Origin: Chelonoidis abingdonii
Taxonomy: Eukaryota; Chordata; Testudines; Testudinidae
Reading direction: 5' to 3'
NCBI RefSeq assembly: GCF_003597395.2
Contig: NC_133782.1
Coordinates: 9,501,102 to 9,565,101 of the forward strand
Length of the DNA stretch: 64,000 bases
Shown: positions 1 through 11,970 of the stretch, in pieces
Numbering within the stretch: position 1 is the first letter of the stretch
How the letters are laid out: each line of letters begins with the position of its first letter
The notes under the pieces: generated by a model
Databases searched by the model: none
The model's input: the letters and a program-made list of their open reading frames with translations, nothing else
What the model was told of the DNA's origin: nothing
Made by a program: the position numbers and the translations under genes

Positions 1-586
1 GTGGCCAAAGCATGGAGGGGCATACAAATGTTTAGCATATCTGGCATGTAAATACCTTGCAATGTCAGCTACAAAAGTGTTATGCAAATCCCTGTTCTCA
101 CTTTCAGATGAAACTGTAAACAAGGAGAGGGCAGCATTATCTCCTGTAAATGTAAACAAACTTGATTGTCTTGACAAGAAGTAGGACTGAGTGCACTGGT
201 AGGCGCTGAAGTTTTACATTGTTTTGTTTCTGAGTGCAGTTACGTAACCCAAAAGAAAAATCTACATTTGTAAATTGTACTTTCACAACAAAGAGATTGC
301 ACTATAGTACCTGTACAAGGTGAATTGAAAAATGCTATTTCTTTTATCATTTTTACAGTGCAAATATTTGTAATAAAAATAATATACACTTTGATTTCAT
401 TACAACACAGAATACATTATATATGAAAAAGTAGAGAAACATTCAAAATATTTAATAAATTTCAATTGGTATTCTATTGTTTAATAGTGTGATTAAAACT
501 GCTATTAATTGTGATTAATTTTTTAAATCCTGATTACTTTTTTTGAGTAAATCACATGAGTTAACTGCAATTAATCAACAGCCCTA
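1..586 (+). mobile_element. hAT element, right end only, cut by the window edge
   Basis: This block aligns by eye along its length with 51902-52495, the right arm of the hAT element near 52 kb. It holds the end of a transposase frame (2-184), then an AT-rich terminal region that finishes with alternating TTAA and GATTAAT motifs and the end ACAGCCCTA at 578-586. The rest of the element lies to the left of the window, so only one terminus can be judged. The superfamily call rests on the dimerisation-domain remnant and on the matching copy with its candidate 8-bp target duplication. Confidence 0.8.
2..184 (+). pseudogene. hAT transposase C-terminal dimerisation domain, partial
   Basis: Reading from base 2 gives 60 sense codons and then TAG at 182-184. 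The peptide carries hAT dimerisation-domain features: WPKHGG at the start, AYLACKYLA, SLFSLS, then a charged stretch and LSPVNVNKL. In hAT transposases this C-terminal domain mediates multimerisation and follows the last catalytic residue. The frame is open up to the window edge, unlike the copy at 51884-52102, which has two stops. Some conserved positions differ (a Cys-Lys where a Cys-Glu is usual before LFS). The piece belongs to a longer gene outside the window; whether that gene is intact cannot be seen. Confidence 0.75.
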
Positions 587-927
587 GTTACAACTCATTC
601 TTAGTTATTTGTTGGAAAGGCTTGTAGCAGCATTTTGATCACTGGATATTCCGCAGATGAAATTCAGTTACAGTAAGCATCATTAACAATGGATATTTAC
701 CACGTGCAGTCATTCAGTTAACCACAATATTTGCTGTACTTCCCATTCTAAGTATAGGAAATACTGCTGAGAATGCCAACAAGGTTACCAATTAGTTTTA
801 ATTGTGATGTGAGTATGTGTTTACTGAGAACAGACAGAGGCCACTAAACTCATTTAACATAGACTACTAGCTATCATATGGCACTAAGATTCAGTCACTC
901 CTAGCTGGCACTGGATTTAAAGCAGTT
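587..927. other. AT-rich interval without recognised feature
   Basis: This is sequence between two hAT elements. I see no gene, repeat or structured motif. Confidence 0.5.
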
Positions 928-1273
928 ACCTAGAGCAGGGGTTCTCAGCCCTTTTCCTTCTGAGGTGCACCCCCCCCCAACATGCTATAAAACTCTACAG
1001 CCCATCTGTTCCATAAACAACTGTTTTTCTGCATATAAAAGCCAGGGCCAGGATTAGGAGGCAGCAAGCAGGGCAATTCCCCATGAAGCTACGTTGCTCA
1101 GGTTACGGCTTCAGTGCAGAGCAGTGGGCTTCAGCCCTATACGTTGAGGCTTTGGCTTTCTGCCTTGGGCCCCAGTGAGTCTAATGCCAGCCCTGCTTCG
1201 CGGACCTCCTGAAACCTGCTCCCAGCCCCCACAGGGGCCCCCGGACGCTTGGTTGAGAAACCCTGACCTAGAA
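928..1273. mobile_element. Non-autonomous hAT MITE with 8-bp target duplication
   Basis: The element proper is 936-1265 (330 bp). Its ends are CAGGGGTTCTCAGCC and, reversed, CAGGGTTTCTCAACC, matching at 13 of 15 positions. The flanks ACCTAGAG (928-935) and ACCTAGAA (1266-1273) are a 7/8 target duplication, the size expected for hAT. The interior is GC-richer than its surroundings and includes a C run near 969-978. Overlapping open frames of 79-89 codons here match nothing and are chance. Confidence 0.85.
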
Positions 1274-2699
1274 GAGAACATTTCTCTATCCCTTGAGCCA
1301 TCCAGTTCTCCTTCCAAGCAATTTCTGAATACAAACAAGCATCTGAACAATTTAACGAAAGCATGGAAAGAAAGTATTTGCCACGCTTATCATACGTCAA
1401 ATGCAGCTTTAATGGGTTTTCTTCAATCTTAAAAAAAAAAAAGTCACTTCTCGAAGGAGGCTTAGCATTAGAATTTTCAGCCCAAAAGGTAAGTTTTGGA
1501 AAAATTTATGAGCCATTGGAGATCAGAACATGGCATTTGATTCTTACCTTATTTATGCCCCTTTCCAGTCTGAATGGTACACACATGCATCCAAAGACAG
1601 AGCTCACAACGAAAGACCCTTCTCAACACTAATGTTACAGTAATAGCAACACCACCTTGACATTAGTGCAATGCAACAAGTGAAGCAAGCTGACAAACAC
1701 CTTTGCTTTCTTCTACCTTTATATTATCTTAAAAGAACAGTGAGAAACACAGGGCTACTCCAGTAACTGTTGGACTACACAGCATTACACTCCTGTTCCA
1801 AGAATACACCGAAAACAGATTATATGCTTCAGCAGCCATCCTGTGTTTTGTTTTTTTAATGAAATACAAACTAATTCCTTAACAACTAGGGCAGTTAAAA
1901 GGTGTGCATATTGTAAAGTAAGAATGCTTGATGACTTTTTTTCTCCACAGTGGAACATGTTGGGTTAAAGCCGACAGCTGACTAAGCTGAGATCCAGGGA
2001 TACATATAAAATAAAGAAAATTGCAATAACCTCCTTCCACAGCTCTGGTGAGGAGGCAGTTAATCTGTTTAATGAAAAACTTACTAGTTTAATGTAGTAT
2101 TAATTCCAACACAGCTTGTTTTACACTAGGTTTTATGGAGTAATTATATTTTGTTCTCTCATTAAAGGATTTATTGTCTAGTTAAAAAAAATACTCTCAT
2201 TATATTCCTGGTAAAACAATATTGTTAAAACGCATCGCTGAATTATGCTCTAAATAACTGGTGCAATCGGTATTTTGGACTTTACTTGTAATCATGACCA
2301 CACCATTCAACATCAGTGATTTCAAACTAAAATCATTTTAAACTCTGAAACAAAAAAATAAGTCAAGTCATTTTGGAAAAACTATATTGGTGAGTCAATC
2401 CCTTAACTCCACAATGTTTAGAGAGAACAGTCAGGTAGTTAGGAGTCATTATAAAGGATCCCACAGTATGAACAATTTCACTGACTCCCCTTTTGGGGGG
2501 GGGGAAATGTCATTTGTATTTTACTTAATTATTGCACAGACAATAAATTACTAATGAATCAATGACATTCATCAACAAAATCCCCCATTTTCTTCTGTCA
2601 AAGCGGGGGAGAGGCAATTTAAGGAGAGGAATACTGGTTTGTTGAGACAACCAGCTTCGGCCTTTAGAGCCATTCAGAGAGGAAGACGTGTAAAAGCTC
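1274..2699. other. AT-rich interval without recognised feature
   Basis: The interval holds an A run at 1430-1442 and a G run near 2496-2505. I see no coding frame with family resemblance and no repeat I can name. Confidence 0.5.
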
Positions 2700-2800
2700 T
2701 GCTCTAAGAATTATTTTTGGGAAGTTCTATGGCTTGTGTTATACAGAAGGTCAGACTAGATGATCACAATGGCCCCTTCTGGCCTTGGAATGTACAAATG
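2700..2800 (+). repeat. CR1 LINE 3' end, 5'-truncated
   Basis: The text GGTCAGACTAGATGATCACA followed by a CCCCTTCTGGCCTTGGAAT tail is the typical 3' terminus of sauropsid CR1 elements. Only about 100 bp are visible, as usual for 5'-truncated CR1 insertions. The terminal octamer repeat has decayed. Confidence 0.75.
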
Positions 2801-2838
2801 GATGGAAGTATTCCAACAGGCACAGATGCATAAAATGG

Positions 2839-2946
2839 GTTGACATAGATGAATCTTGTGTGTCTAATTCACTTGGACCTTAATTCCACTTAAAAGTGGA
2901 ATTAAGGTCCAAGTGAATTAGACACACAAGATTCATCTACGTCAAC
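2839..2946. repeat. Near-perfect 108-bp palindrome
   Basis: The arms are 2839-2891 and 2894-2946, 53 bp each, around a 2-bp AA spacer. They are exact reverse complements apart from one position (A at 2845 against C at 2940). The pairing stops abruptly at both outer ends. I find neither target duplication nor transposon termini. On one strand it would fold into a long hairpin. It could be a genuine palindromic duplication or a fold-back artefact of library preparation or assembly. Confidence 0.95.
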
Positions 2947-5410
2947 AGGACTTGTGCACTTCCATCTAGTGCTTTTGAAAGTCTTCTTAAATGCTGCTGT
3001 AAGCATTCAAGAATAGGATCCTATTAATGCACCCCTATTTAAATATTGCCCCCCCAGTGTTCTCCATCAAGTCAAATCATTTCCACTTGGGAAATACCTG
3101 ATAATGCCTCAAATTTCCTGTAAGGATGTAACTTGCAGACCTTTGGGTTTTGGACTCTCTCATAACCTCTTGCCCAAGAACCCTAGAGGGAAAGATCCCA
3201 GTGTGATAAGGCCAAAAACTGGCTTTAACTAATCTGCAGTGACTGAACAAGCTAGAGCGGGTGTGGAATGTGTGAGAGAAACTCGGTAGTATGCAGATAA
3301 ATGAAAATACCAGCTTCCCGCAGCTAACAATCATGCAGAACAGTGTATGCACTGGCTTGCATAATACAGTCAAAATAAAAACTGCAGGATATAATCAGAA
3401 TTCTTGTACAGTTGACATGGTGGTTTTCCTTCCATAACAGCTTTACTAAGCAGCTTTCAGACCATATCTGCTGTTGCTAGAGTCTCACACACACCCACAC
3501 ACAGTATATGGCAGATCTTTGACACATGTTAAGCCATTAAATCAAAATAAACTTTTCTGTTGCAAGTTCTCATTTTGGGGGAATTAACCAAGATGTAGCC
3601 TTTTTCTCAAGAACAGGAATAAACAAATCATGGTTTTATTGTTCTTCTTTGGAGATTCAATGGTTTCTGGCATTTGATTTGCAATCTTGATGCCATGGTT
3701 GTATCTCAGTTTCTTGTGCATCTTTTATATGTAGTCAATCTGTAATATTATGAAAACATTAAGATAGGAAGGCAAGACCACTCTAGAGTGGTCAGAAATG
3801 AATTCCCAAGGCTAAAGACTGCAAGAGGCATCTGACAACGTGTGGGTTTATGGTGGATGGACTGAGGGTTGAGTGCTCACAAGCGTCCATGGTCTGCAAT
3901 CCTTGTAGTTACTGTGACCTACGGCTGTGCCGGTGACTTACCTTATTACTGTCTGCCTCCCGCACAAGGGTGTTAGCTCCCTAACACAACCAGCCTGTCA
4001 TCTGCTCAAGCACTCTCTGTGCTACACCAGCCTTGTTTTTGCCTTACAGATCAACAATAGATGCATCCTAGTCCCCCCACCAAAGGGTCCCTCTGTGGTA
4101 TCCAGTCCCTGATCACTGAATACACATAGCAATCCCAGGTCCTCTGTTTCCAAGGAAGAGTTTTACCTTAGATCTTTGCTCCGGTATATGCACAGCACTT
4201 GAGTTCAATTATAAAACAGAAAATTCGTTTAAGAAATAATAGAGATTCAAATAAAACCCAGTGTGAGAGATGGGAACAAATGGTTATATATAAAACAAAA
4301 TCATAACACGGATTTTTGAGTCTAAATTTAACTAACAAGTTTATGCTAAAGAAATTTCTCTCTCCGAAAGTGCTTTCCAGCATTTTCAACCAAGCCTGGC
4401 TGAGATGCCTTTTTCTTGAAGCAAACCTGTCGTCAGCTTCTTAGATAAAGGATGCTAGGAAGTCTCTCTGCTCCCCTAAATATACCAGAACAGACCTTTG
4501 ATGTTCACTTCAAAATAGGGTCCCCCACTGTTCACCCATTGATTACTGGGATTCTTAAGTAATCAGTATAAATAATACATAATCTAAAGACTGGGCAACA
4601 AGAGTTATGGGATAGTTTTATATAAATGAGAAAAAGAGCACTGCCATTACGGGATTACAGTGTAGCCCCATGGGAATTCAAGTGGTGAGGAATATATAAC
4701 ATTGCGCTGACAATACCCAGCATAGAAACTTTATTGTTCTCATATTTTTCTTTGCAGCATCTACACATAGAATACCAAAATATTTTTAATATGTGTGCAA
4801 AATATATACCCTGAAGTGAGGAAAATTCTTTCATTTTTATTGAAGGAATAGAAGACCAAGTCCTAGACTGAGGCAGTGCATGTGTGCAAAGAACACGGAG
4901 AGCTGAAGAAGCCTTTCTTTCTGAAGTACCTCCCTACTCCAACTGCATTCCATCATAGCTGCCTCTGGGACACTCGCCACTGGGAAGGATGTGGGGAATG
5001 GCTCCACCCTTCAGCCAGGGAGTGCACGTTACACACTTGGAAGAAGTATAATAGTGGGTATACTCTGCTCCCTCTACCCCCTTAACTCTCTCTGCACCAC
5101 CACCTACTCAGAGCTCCAGCTAAAAGCAATAATGCAGCCCAAAGAAAATTAAGCCTGAACTTTGGTATGCTGCACAGTGAATGTTTATGAACTAGAGAAT
5201 ATAGTTTGAATATTAGTTTTTAAGCAACTTATTTTTGATATTTCCGTTGCATTCATAGGGCTTCTCCTTCTGTCTGTTAATTAACCATCAATTCCCCACC
5301 CCTTTGTTTAAGATTATTTAGCCCACATGATATGGCACCTTGTTTTAGTACAGAAGGCGGTGCTGGGGTTTGAATCCATTCTAACGCTTATGGTATTAAA
5401 CATCTGTTTA
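2947..5410. other. AT-rich interval, possible old LTR-like stretch
   Basis: I find no gene. A short CA-rich tract lies near 3487-3502. The stretch from about 3780 to 4450 is less AT-rich in its first half and has the patchy character of an old LTR-type repeat, but I cannot name it or define ends. The remainder is featureless. Confidence 0.35.
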
Positions 5411-5587
5411 TACACCTCTACCTCGATGTAACACTGTCCTCGGGAGCCAAAAAATCTTACCGTGTTATAGGTGAAACTGTCTTATATCGAACTTGCTTTG
5501 ATCCGCCGGAGTGCGCAGCCCCGCCCCCCCGGAGCACGGCTTTACCACGTTATATCTGAATTCAGGTTATGTCGGGGTAGAGGTGCA
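5411..5587. mobile_element. Tc/mariner-like MITE (possible Tigger/pogo type)
   Basis: The element is 5413-5585 (173 bp). Its left end CACCTCTACCTCGATGTAAC matches the reversed right end at 17 of 20 positions. It is flanked by TA on the left and CA, a likely decayed TA, on the right. The interior has repeated TTATA-type motifs around a GC-rich core (CCGCCGGAG). There is no coding capacity. The pogo/Tigger assignment is an inference from the TA target and terminal pattern. Confidence 0.75.
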
Positions 5588-7594
5588 CCAGTATTTCCTC
5601 TGAATGGGATACGGAAGAACATGGTTCCGTCACTTACTTATGTTCTAAACCAAAACAAGAGAGTATAACATCAATAAAAATCATCAAGCATCTGATTTTT
5701 TTTCCAAATGGACAGAAGCCCAAGTATACACCTAATTAGCAAGTACGGTTACTGAAATTGTACACCCAGATTAGTTGTACCTAAGTGTAACTGAGCATTT
5801 CTCATAAACTCAGTTAAATGCTCCAGTGCTTCTTCAGTATTTTTTCTTCTGGTCACTGTAAACAGATCTGTACAAACAGAAGCTTTTGCTTTTAAATCAG
5901 ACTTTTTCTCCTGTCTCATTACTTTAATTATATTGCCGTTGTTTGTTCATGAATTTATTTTGATGCAACACCACACTGCTATGTAAATGTCTGCAACGAA
6001 TCAAACTGTGGATTTCAGAATTCTGAGGTATAAAGACTATGCAGCATGGGGCATTGCAGTCCCTCCTACTCACCCACTTACACATAATGCTTCAGGGTCC
6101 TATCATTACCTTATTTTTTCAATTTTCATATTCCATTTTTCTCCTCTCTCCAAGAATCAGATAAATGCATGTAAAGAAAAAATTGACTTCAGAAGTTTAG
6201 CTTAAGTTAAGCAACATGCCAATATTTTCATTTTATAATAGTGCTAGTTCATGAATTCCAAGTGAAACCAGACTTCAGGTCAGTGACTTTCTACTCTGAA
6301 TCTTTTCATCTCATTAAAAAAAATAAATACCCTGAATCGTCCACTGTGATGGACAGAACATTTTTTTTAAAGATACTGAATAATTAAATATGTGTCTTTT
6401 GTAAGCATCCATCCAGGAAAACTACAGTTCACCCAATTGTTGTGTTTTGGTTTTTGTTTTCCTTTTTCCAAGCTAAGTCAAGCAGATTCTTTTCCTCACA
6501 TTCTATTCAGAGTCCCATTTGGAAGAAATAGGATACCTGAAACCAAACAAACCAGGCCTCATATTGCACAATTCCTCTACAAGCATTTGTCTTTAAACCA
6601 CCTTAATTCCCAGTTCACTGCTCTATTGTAAACACTGGGCTCGTTGCTTTCACTCTATCTACAGCGCAATGGGTTGTGAGGACACCAAGGGAGCCTAAAC
6701 TAAATTCTTTGTTGTATCTACACAAAGTAGTAAATGAAGCGTGCAGCTCAAATTTCTCCTGCATTGGCCAGGCCCTTAGTGCTTCTCCTCATGGAGGTGA
6801 GGGGTTTAAAGCTATCGTTTTCTTTCCCAAATGCTTCATCTTTCAACTTTATCAAGCAAGGCAAAAAAATTAAGGCTTCGTTTTGCACTAACTGTTCCCA
6901 TCAGATTCTGACGCATATCTTGATGAAAGCTAGGCTGTGATGGAGCAAAATCAAAAGAGGAAGAAATTTCACCCCTGTGAAATGATGCTTAAAAGGAAAA
7001 AGGCCTTGGGAAAAAAAGTTCCTCATTGAGTAAAATTAGCCATAATAAGCTTAGATAGACAACAGATCAAACGAGTGCTCTTAAAAGAGTTGTTGGGGGA
7101 ACAAAAGAGATTTTCTGAAAGGGATTACAAACAACTCTAAACCTTTAGAAGGTGGAAAAGTTGGCAAATTTCTCCGTTTAAATTATAACAAACTACACAT
7201 GGCTGTCTGTCTTGCAGATCGGTTTCATGATTCCAACTTGAGCTAGAAGGGGAGAACAGCCTTTTGTGCAAGTACACCTCTTTCTTTGTTTCTTGAAGCT
7301 AGATATATCTCTAAAGCAGAAACCAATCCACCTATTGTACATCAAGGGCCCATTCCTGTAAGTTCACCCTGCTGTGAGATGTCAATGGGAGTTGAGAATG
7401 CTCAATCCTTTGTACTAACCTTCTTCAGGGTTAAAAGTCAGCAACTCTTTCTCTCTCCTTCTCTGCTGAAAGGTCTTGCTCTCACAATGAACAATCAGAT
7501 TTCCAAATATAAATATTAACAACTTAGAAATCCCTTCATTGATGCAGCAAGGTCTCAATAGCTTTCAAGAGATACTTAGGATCTCCATTATCCT
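5588..7594. other. AT-rich interval without recognised feature
   Basis: Short open frames occur, none above about 80 codons and none with recognisable similarity. I see no repeat that I can define. Confidence 0.5.
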
Positions 7595-7875
7595 AGTGCC
7601 TGAGCTCTCATTACCCCAGGGCCTGAGCCCATCATACTCTTTAAGGTATTTATCCTCACAACACTCTGTAACGTAGGGAAGCACTATTATCCCCATTTTA
7701 CAGATGGGGAACTGAGGCACAGAAAGATTCATTCAGCATTTGACACCTTCAAAGATTTAGGCCTACATGACTTGTCCAAGAAGTGCAGGAAGTCGGTGCC
7801 AGAGCAGATGACCGAACCGGGGTCTTCAAGACCTACGTCAACACTCTAACCATTAAACAATCCTTCCTCTCCAAT
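7595..7875 (-). repeat. MIR-type SINE
   Basis: The core ATTATCCCCATTTTACAGAT followed by GGGGAACTGAGGCACAGAAAG is the reverse complement of the conserved MIR core. It continues into a decayed tRNA-like head (ACCGAACCGGGGTCTTCAAG, then a segment ending in AACCATTAAAC). An insertion of roughly 40 bp seems to separate the core from the GACTTGTCCAAG segment. Confidence 0.8.
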
Positions 7876-8509
7876 TCATGATGGGACGCTCAACAAAGCA
7901 CTGCACCTCAGTACTCAGGCGATACTTTAAAAAATCAAAGAAAAGTGGCAGCTGCAGAAAATTTTTCCTTTCGGAGGAGTTTCAATTATTGATTGAGATT
8001 CAATTATTGATCGTTGGCTCTTTGCCGACTGCCAGGCTGCAAATGAAGGCACATGTAACGCGAGGTCGAACTGAGTGCCATTTTATTAAAAACAACTATT
8101 TGAACCAAATCAAGCAAACTTAAGCCAATCAAGAAATCCAGGCCAAACTGGAGCCAGACTAATTTCAGTTAGTAATTTGGGAAGAGTCCTAAGCCAGACC
8201 CTGGGGACAGCCTCTCCCTGCTCTCAGCCGATGCATTGGCCCAACTGCAGACAATGGCAATACTCTCACTGACATACTGCCCCCAGAATTTCACTCGTGT
8301 AGTTTTCAACGCTATGACTATAGAAACTTTCTATTGCACTCAACTGATAAACGTTAACTTAGTTTCTTTTTTGCAACTATTCAGAATAGAATTATGTTCT
8401 GGAGGCTGGTAGTGTCCAATTTTGGATCACCAACCCATGCCTATAATGAAGTACTGGGAAAACACAGGGATGAAACAAAGTCACTTGTTCTAGTCACACT
8501 GTAGACTGC

Positions 8510-9226
8510 TGGCCTGTCTCCCCAGCCCAGGAAGGATTGGGATCATAGCTAAAAAGTCTGCCGCAAGCTCTTTTTTCTCAAGGCTTCAGCTTTATTTCCT
8601 CTATACACCACAATTTCAGCACATCAATTGTCCCTTGTCTCCTAACTCAGGGTCTATCTATTCCCTACACGTGTACCCACCCTATCAGTCATTTGATGAG
8701 GGTATGACTACACAGCAGCTGGGAGATGCGATTCCCAGCTCAAATAGGCAAACATGCTAGCTCTGCTTGAGCTAGTGCCCAACAGTAGCAGTGTGGCCCT
8801 GGCAGCACAGCAGTGGCTTGGGCTAGCTCCCTGAGTATGATCTAGGCATCAGACAGGATTGTACTAGCCATCATCCATGGTACCATGACCACTCTGCTAC
8901 TTTAGGCACTAGCTCGTGCAAAGCTAGCGCGTGTACGTCTACTTGAGCTGATACACCTCCCAGTTGCTGTGGAGACAGTCCAAGTCACCATGCTCCAGTG
9001 CCTGCCACAAGTGCCTATCTGCTTCCTGTAGCTCTTTCCTCTTGACCCAAGAGCTTTTTAACACAGCCTCTCTGTTCTTGATAGCGCTCTACCCCAGGGA
9101 GACACTTGCTGCTTTTATAATCCTTTGCTCCCTACCTGATCAGTCTCAGCTGGCAGGTAGCTGATCCCTCACAGGTGATGCTGGGCCCAGTTCTCCTTAA
9201 AGGGCCGGCCAGCCAGCCTGTGACAC
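8510..9226 (-). mobile_element. LTR-like block, minus strand, with a nested MITE
   Basis: Read on the minus strand, the block starts near 9226 with TGTCACAGGCTGGCTGG, typical of an LTR start, and has a TATA-like ATTATAAAAG about 110 bp downstream (around 9110-9120). A foldback MITE interrupts it at 8700-8981. The far boundary is approximate and no internal retroelement region is seen, so a solo LTR is the simplest reading. It could be Gypsy-like or retroviral; I cannot tell which. Confidence 0.4.
8700..8981. mobile_element. Foldback MITE, Harbinger-like
   Basis: The ends GGGTATGACTACACAGCAGC and, reversed, GGACTGTCTCCACAGCAACT are similar. The next segments also pair imperfectly (CTGGGAGATG with CACCTCCCAG), and inside, TTGAGCTAGTGCC pairs with GGCACTAGCTCGTG. 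Terminal GGGTATG-CTACAC resembles the Harbinger-related ends elsewhere in this window. I see no clear target duplication. Confidence 0.6.
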
Positions 9227-11034
9227 ACACACTTCGATTTTAAATGGTACACCCCATAATTCACAGGTAATAACCTCAGAAGGCTTTATTCCAATGTTTG
9301 CACAATAATTTTCTTCGAAGATCATTTGATCACACTTTTTCGGAATTCAAGATACTGCATTTCTCTCTAGAGAAAGCAGTAGTCCAGATGTTAAGAGATG
9401 TAAATAAACCATAATGCAAATTCTAAATTTACTTTTCATCTCTAAAACACTGAAACTTGTAGTCAGGACTAAATCTGAGTTCTCTCTCACTCCCAAGATA
9501 GCTGACTATACAAGATTTGGTTCATGAACTCATTTTTTTTTCACATTTACTAAATTGAACCTGGAAGCTTTACCTAAGATGACTAATTCTGTTTTCCATT
9601 TGGGATGAAGTAAGATTCAAACAGGAAACAACCATAAATATGTTAGTGCTAGACTCATCATTTAAATATAAAAGCCTAATTAAAAGGTGAGTAAGCATTG
9701 TCTAAAGCTGGTGTCTTTTTGCCCTGTGCTTGTTATAAACCCAGCCAAAGAATCAACCTCGGCTTCCAACATACACGTTGCTTGCTTTACTCTTACAAAG
9801 GTTAGGCTGAAAGTGTGTCTAATGGATCTGTAACGGTGATCATCTGACAATGAATTTATTTAGACTGCTGGGCTTTGGGCAGATATGCTGAAACAAAGTC
9901 ATTGTGTGGGTGTGGGTAAGTTAGCTGCACCCACTAGATACAAAGAAGATTCAGGAGAATTGAAACTATAGCTGCTGGCAAACTAAATGCAGGCCTCATG
10001 CATGGCAGAAGCGCTGACAATACCATGGTATTGACAATACAATGGAATTAAGCCAAAAAAATTTAAAACCGTGCATTGCCTCTTTTCCTCTGATCAAGTT
10101 ATCTATGCTTTCTGTGAGCCTGCTTCACCACAAATTGTTCTAATTCTTTTCAGTCTTTTGCACTGTTAGTTTATTTGTAAGTATTTATTTCAGACATCTA
10201 GAAGAAACATGCATGCAGAGACAGATACGGTCACCCAAGAATTTGAGGTGAAATTCTGGTGCTATCAAATTCAATGTTATCTCTCCCATTAACTCCAGTA
10301 GGGCCCAGAATTCAGCCTTGGAAACAAAAATGGATTTGTTTAAGCAGCAAAATATTGTTCTTTATAACCATGGCATTTCATTTCAAAGGAGATCAAATTA
10401 AATATAGAATTGAAACAAATGGCAAATAATTACATTTCACTTTTGTAAATATTAAAATTCTTACTTCAAAACCAGCATGTGCAAAATCAGATTTGTTTTA
10501 ATTAAATGCAAAACTTTATCATATAAACATTTTATCCATTCCACTAAAAAACTTTCATGAAATGAACTATTGTGCTTCCAGACCCACAAAGACAAGATTT
10601 CTATTAAAATGATTTTTGTTCTTCAAGGCAAGTTAATTACCCTGAATTAAAATATACAATACAATGCAAATTATGTTTTAAACAAGTATAAATAGTAAAT
10701 CCATGTAATAGAATACAATTACAATTTCTAGGACATCTTTTTTTATTTCAGGTACAGTCCTACTCCTTACATACTTTAAAGGAAATGAGTTAGATAATAG
10801 AGTGGAAGTACCTACGCAACCATTATGCATTCAGCAACACATGCAGAGCCCCATACCTGTTGTGCATGCACAGGCCAGGACTGAACTAGGACTAGATCTG
10901 CAAAGAGATATAGGCACATCACAGACACTTGAGGATCTCAGTTTTGGATGTAGGTGCCTAATTACCCTGGCTCAGCTGCCATCTAACCCTGCAGGTGTCC
11001 ATGCTTCTACCGATAAAATTCCCTAGATGCCTAG
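9227..11034. other. AT-rich interval, low repeat content
   Basis: I see no gene. The stretch around 9640-9900 lacks repeats and has TAATTA-type and other regulatory-looking words, so a conserved non-coding element is possible but unproven. Around 10880-10970 there is a remnant of a GTAGGTGCCTAATTA-type foldback repeat. Confidence 0.4.
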
Positions 11035-11350
11035 AAATTATTGGATCAAGGACTTAACTTGAGTCTCCCACACCTCAGGTGAGTGCCCTAACCACTGGGC
11101 TATAGGGTCATTCTCTCTCTTTCCCTGGCCCTATGTGTATATAAATAGTTATACAAAGTAGAATGGCTTCAACAGAAGAGACAGAGGAGACCCATCCACC
11201 CAAGAATATCCCATCTCTCAGTGGTTAGAGCACTCACCTAAGGATCAGGAGGCAAGGGTCTAAACCCCTGCTCCAAATGAAGCAGAGTGGAGATCGGGTT
11301 CAGGTCTCCCACATGTTGGGCAAGTGCTCTTATCATTGGGCTAATGGTTA
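11035..11350. repeat. tRNA-derived SINE cluster
   Basis: Three tRNA-like segments lie close together. On the plus strand, TCAGTGGTTAGAGCACTC (about 11217-11234) resembles an A box and GGGTCTAAACCCC (about 11257-11269) a B box. On both sides are similar sequences in inverse orientation (AGTGCCCTAACCACTGGGCT near 11083-11102, and another near 11318-11345). Pol III promoter boxes of this kind are typical of tRNA-derived SINEs. None folds as an intact tRNA by eye. Confidence 0.6.
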
Positions 11351-11399
11351 TAAGACCGCCTCCTCCTCCTCAACTGTAGGCTCCTCCCCACCAAAGAAA

Positions 11400-11970
11400 C
11401 AGTGTTACTCACCGTCTTAGAGCACCCTCTTGCAGCAAGATTCATGGCACTTCCACCTCAATTTCCCCACAACGATCTTCAGCCCTCGTGCTGTAGAGGT
11501 GACCTGACCCTCCAGCCAAGGGACTTTAAAGCATTCAACCCCTTTTGAGGTAATAGATTCCCTTAGTCCAAGTCCAGTACAGTAACAAAACAAAGAGTAA
11601 TTGGTCCCTCACTGGGCTCAGCCTTCAGCCCCCTTCCTTACAGGTGAGCTCCCCATAGCAACAACTTGTCTCACTGCCAGCTCCTCCTGGGCTCTAATCC
11701 TCCCAGCCATCCTGGTCAGGTCTACTCTCCTACCAAGGACCTCCGGCAGGCCACAGCCTCAGCGAATTCCTAGCTCAATCCCAGCTTCTTGCCTCACATC
11801 AGTGGAGCCTGTCCACTCTCCTCCACAGCCAGCACTCAACTGCAGCACTTTCCTCCTTTCAAGTCCTAACTCCTGCACACATGTAATGAAGGATGGGGGT
11901 CTACTGAACAGAGCTGACTGACCCAAGGCCTCTTGGCCCTTAAAGGCAGGCTGCCTTGTTACAGGCACTT
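11400..11970 (-). mobile_element. LTR-like block, minus strand, low certainty
   Basis: On the minus strand the block begins near 11965 with TGTAACAAGGCAGCCTGCC, reminiscent of the LTR start at 9226, and is more GC-rich than its surroundings. The far end is not defined. The open frame of 106 codons here (11601-11921, plus) matches nothing known to me. Confidence 0.3.

Noticed and set aside
11217..11290. Possible functional tRNA gene
   Set aside because: A- and B-box-like motifs are present, but no cloverleaf can be completed; the inverted neighbours point to SINEs.
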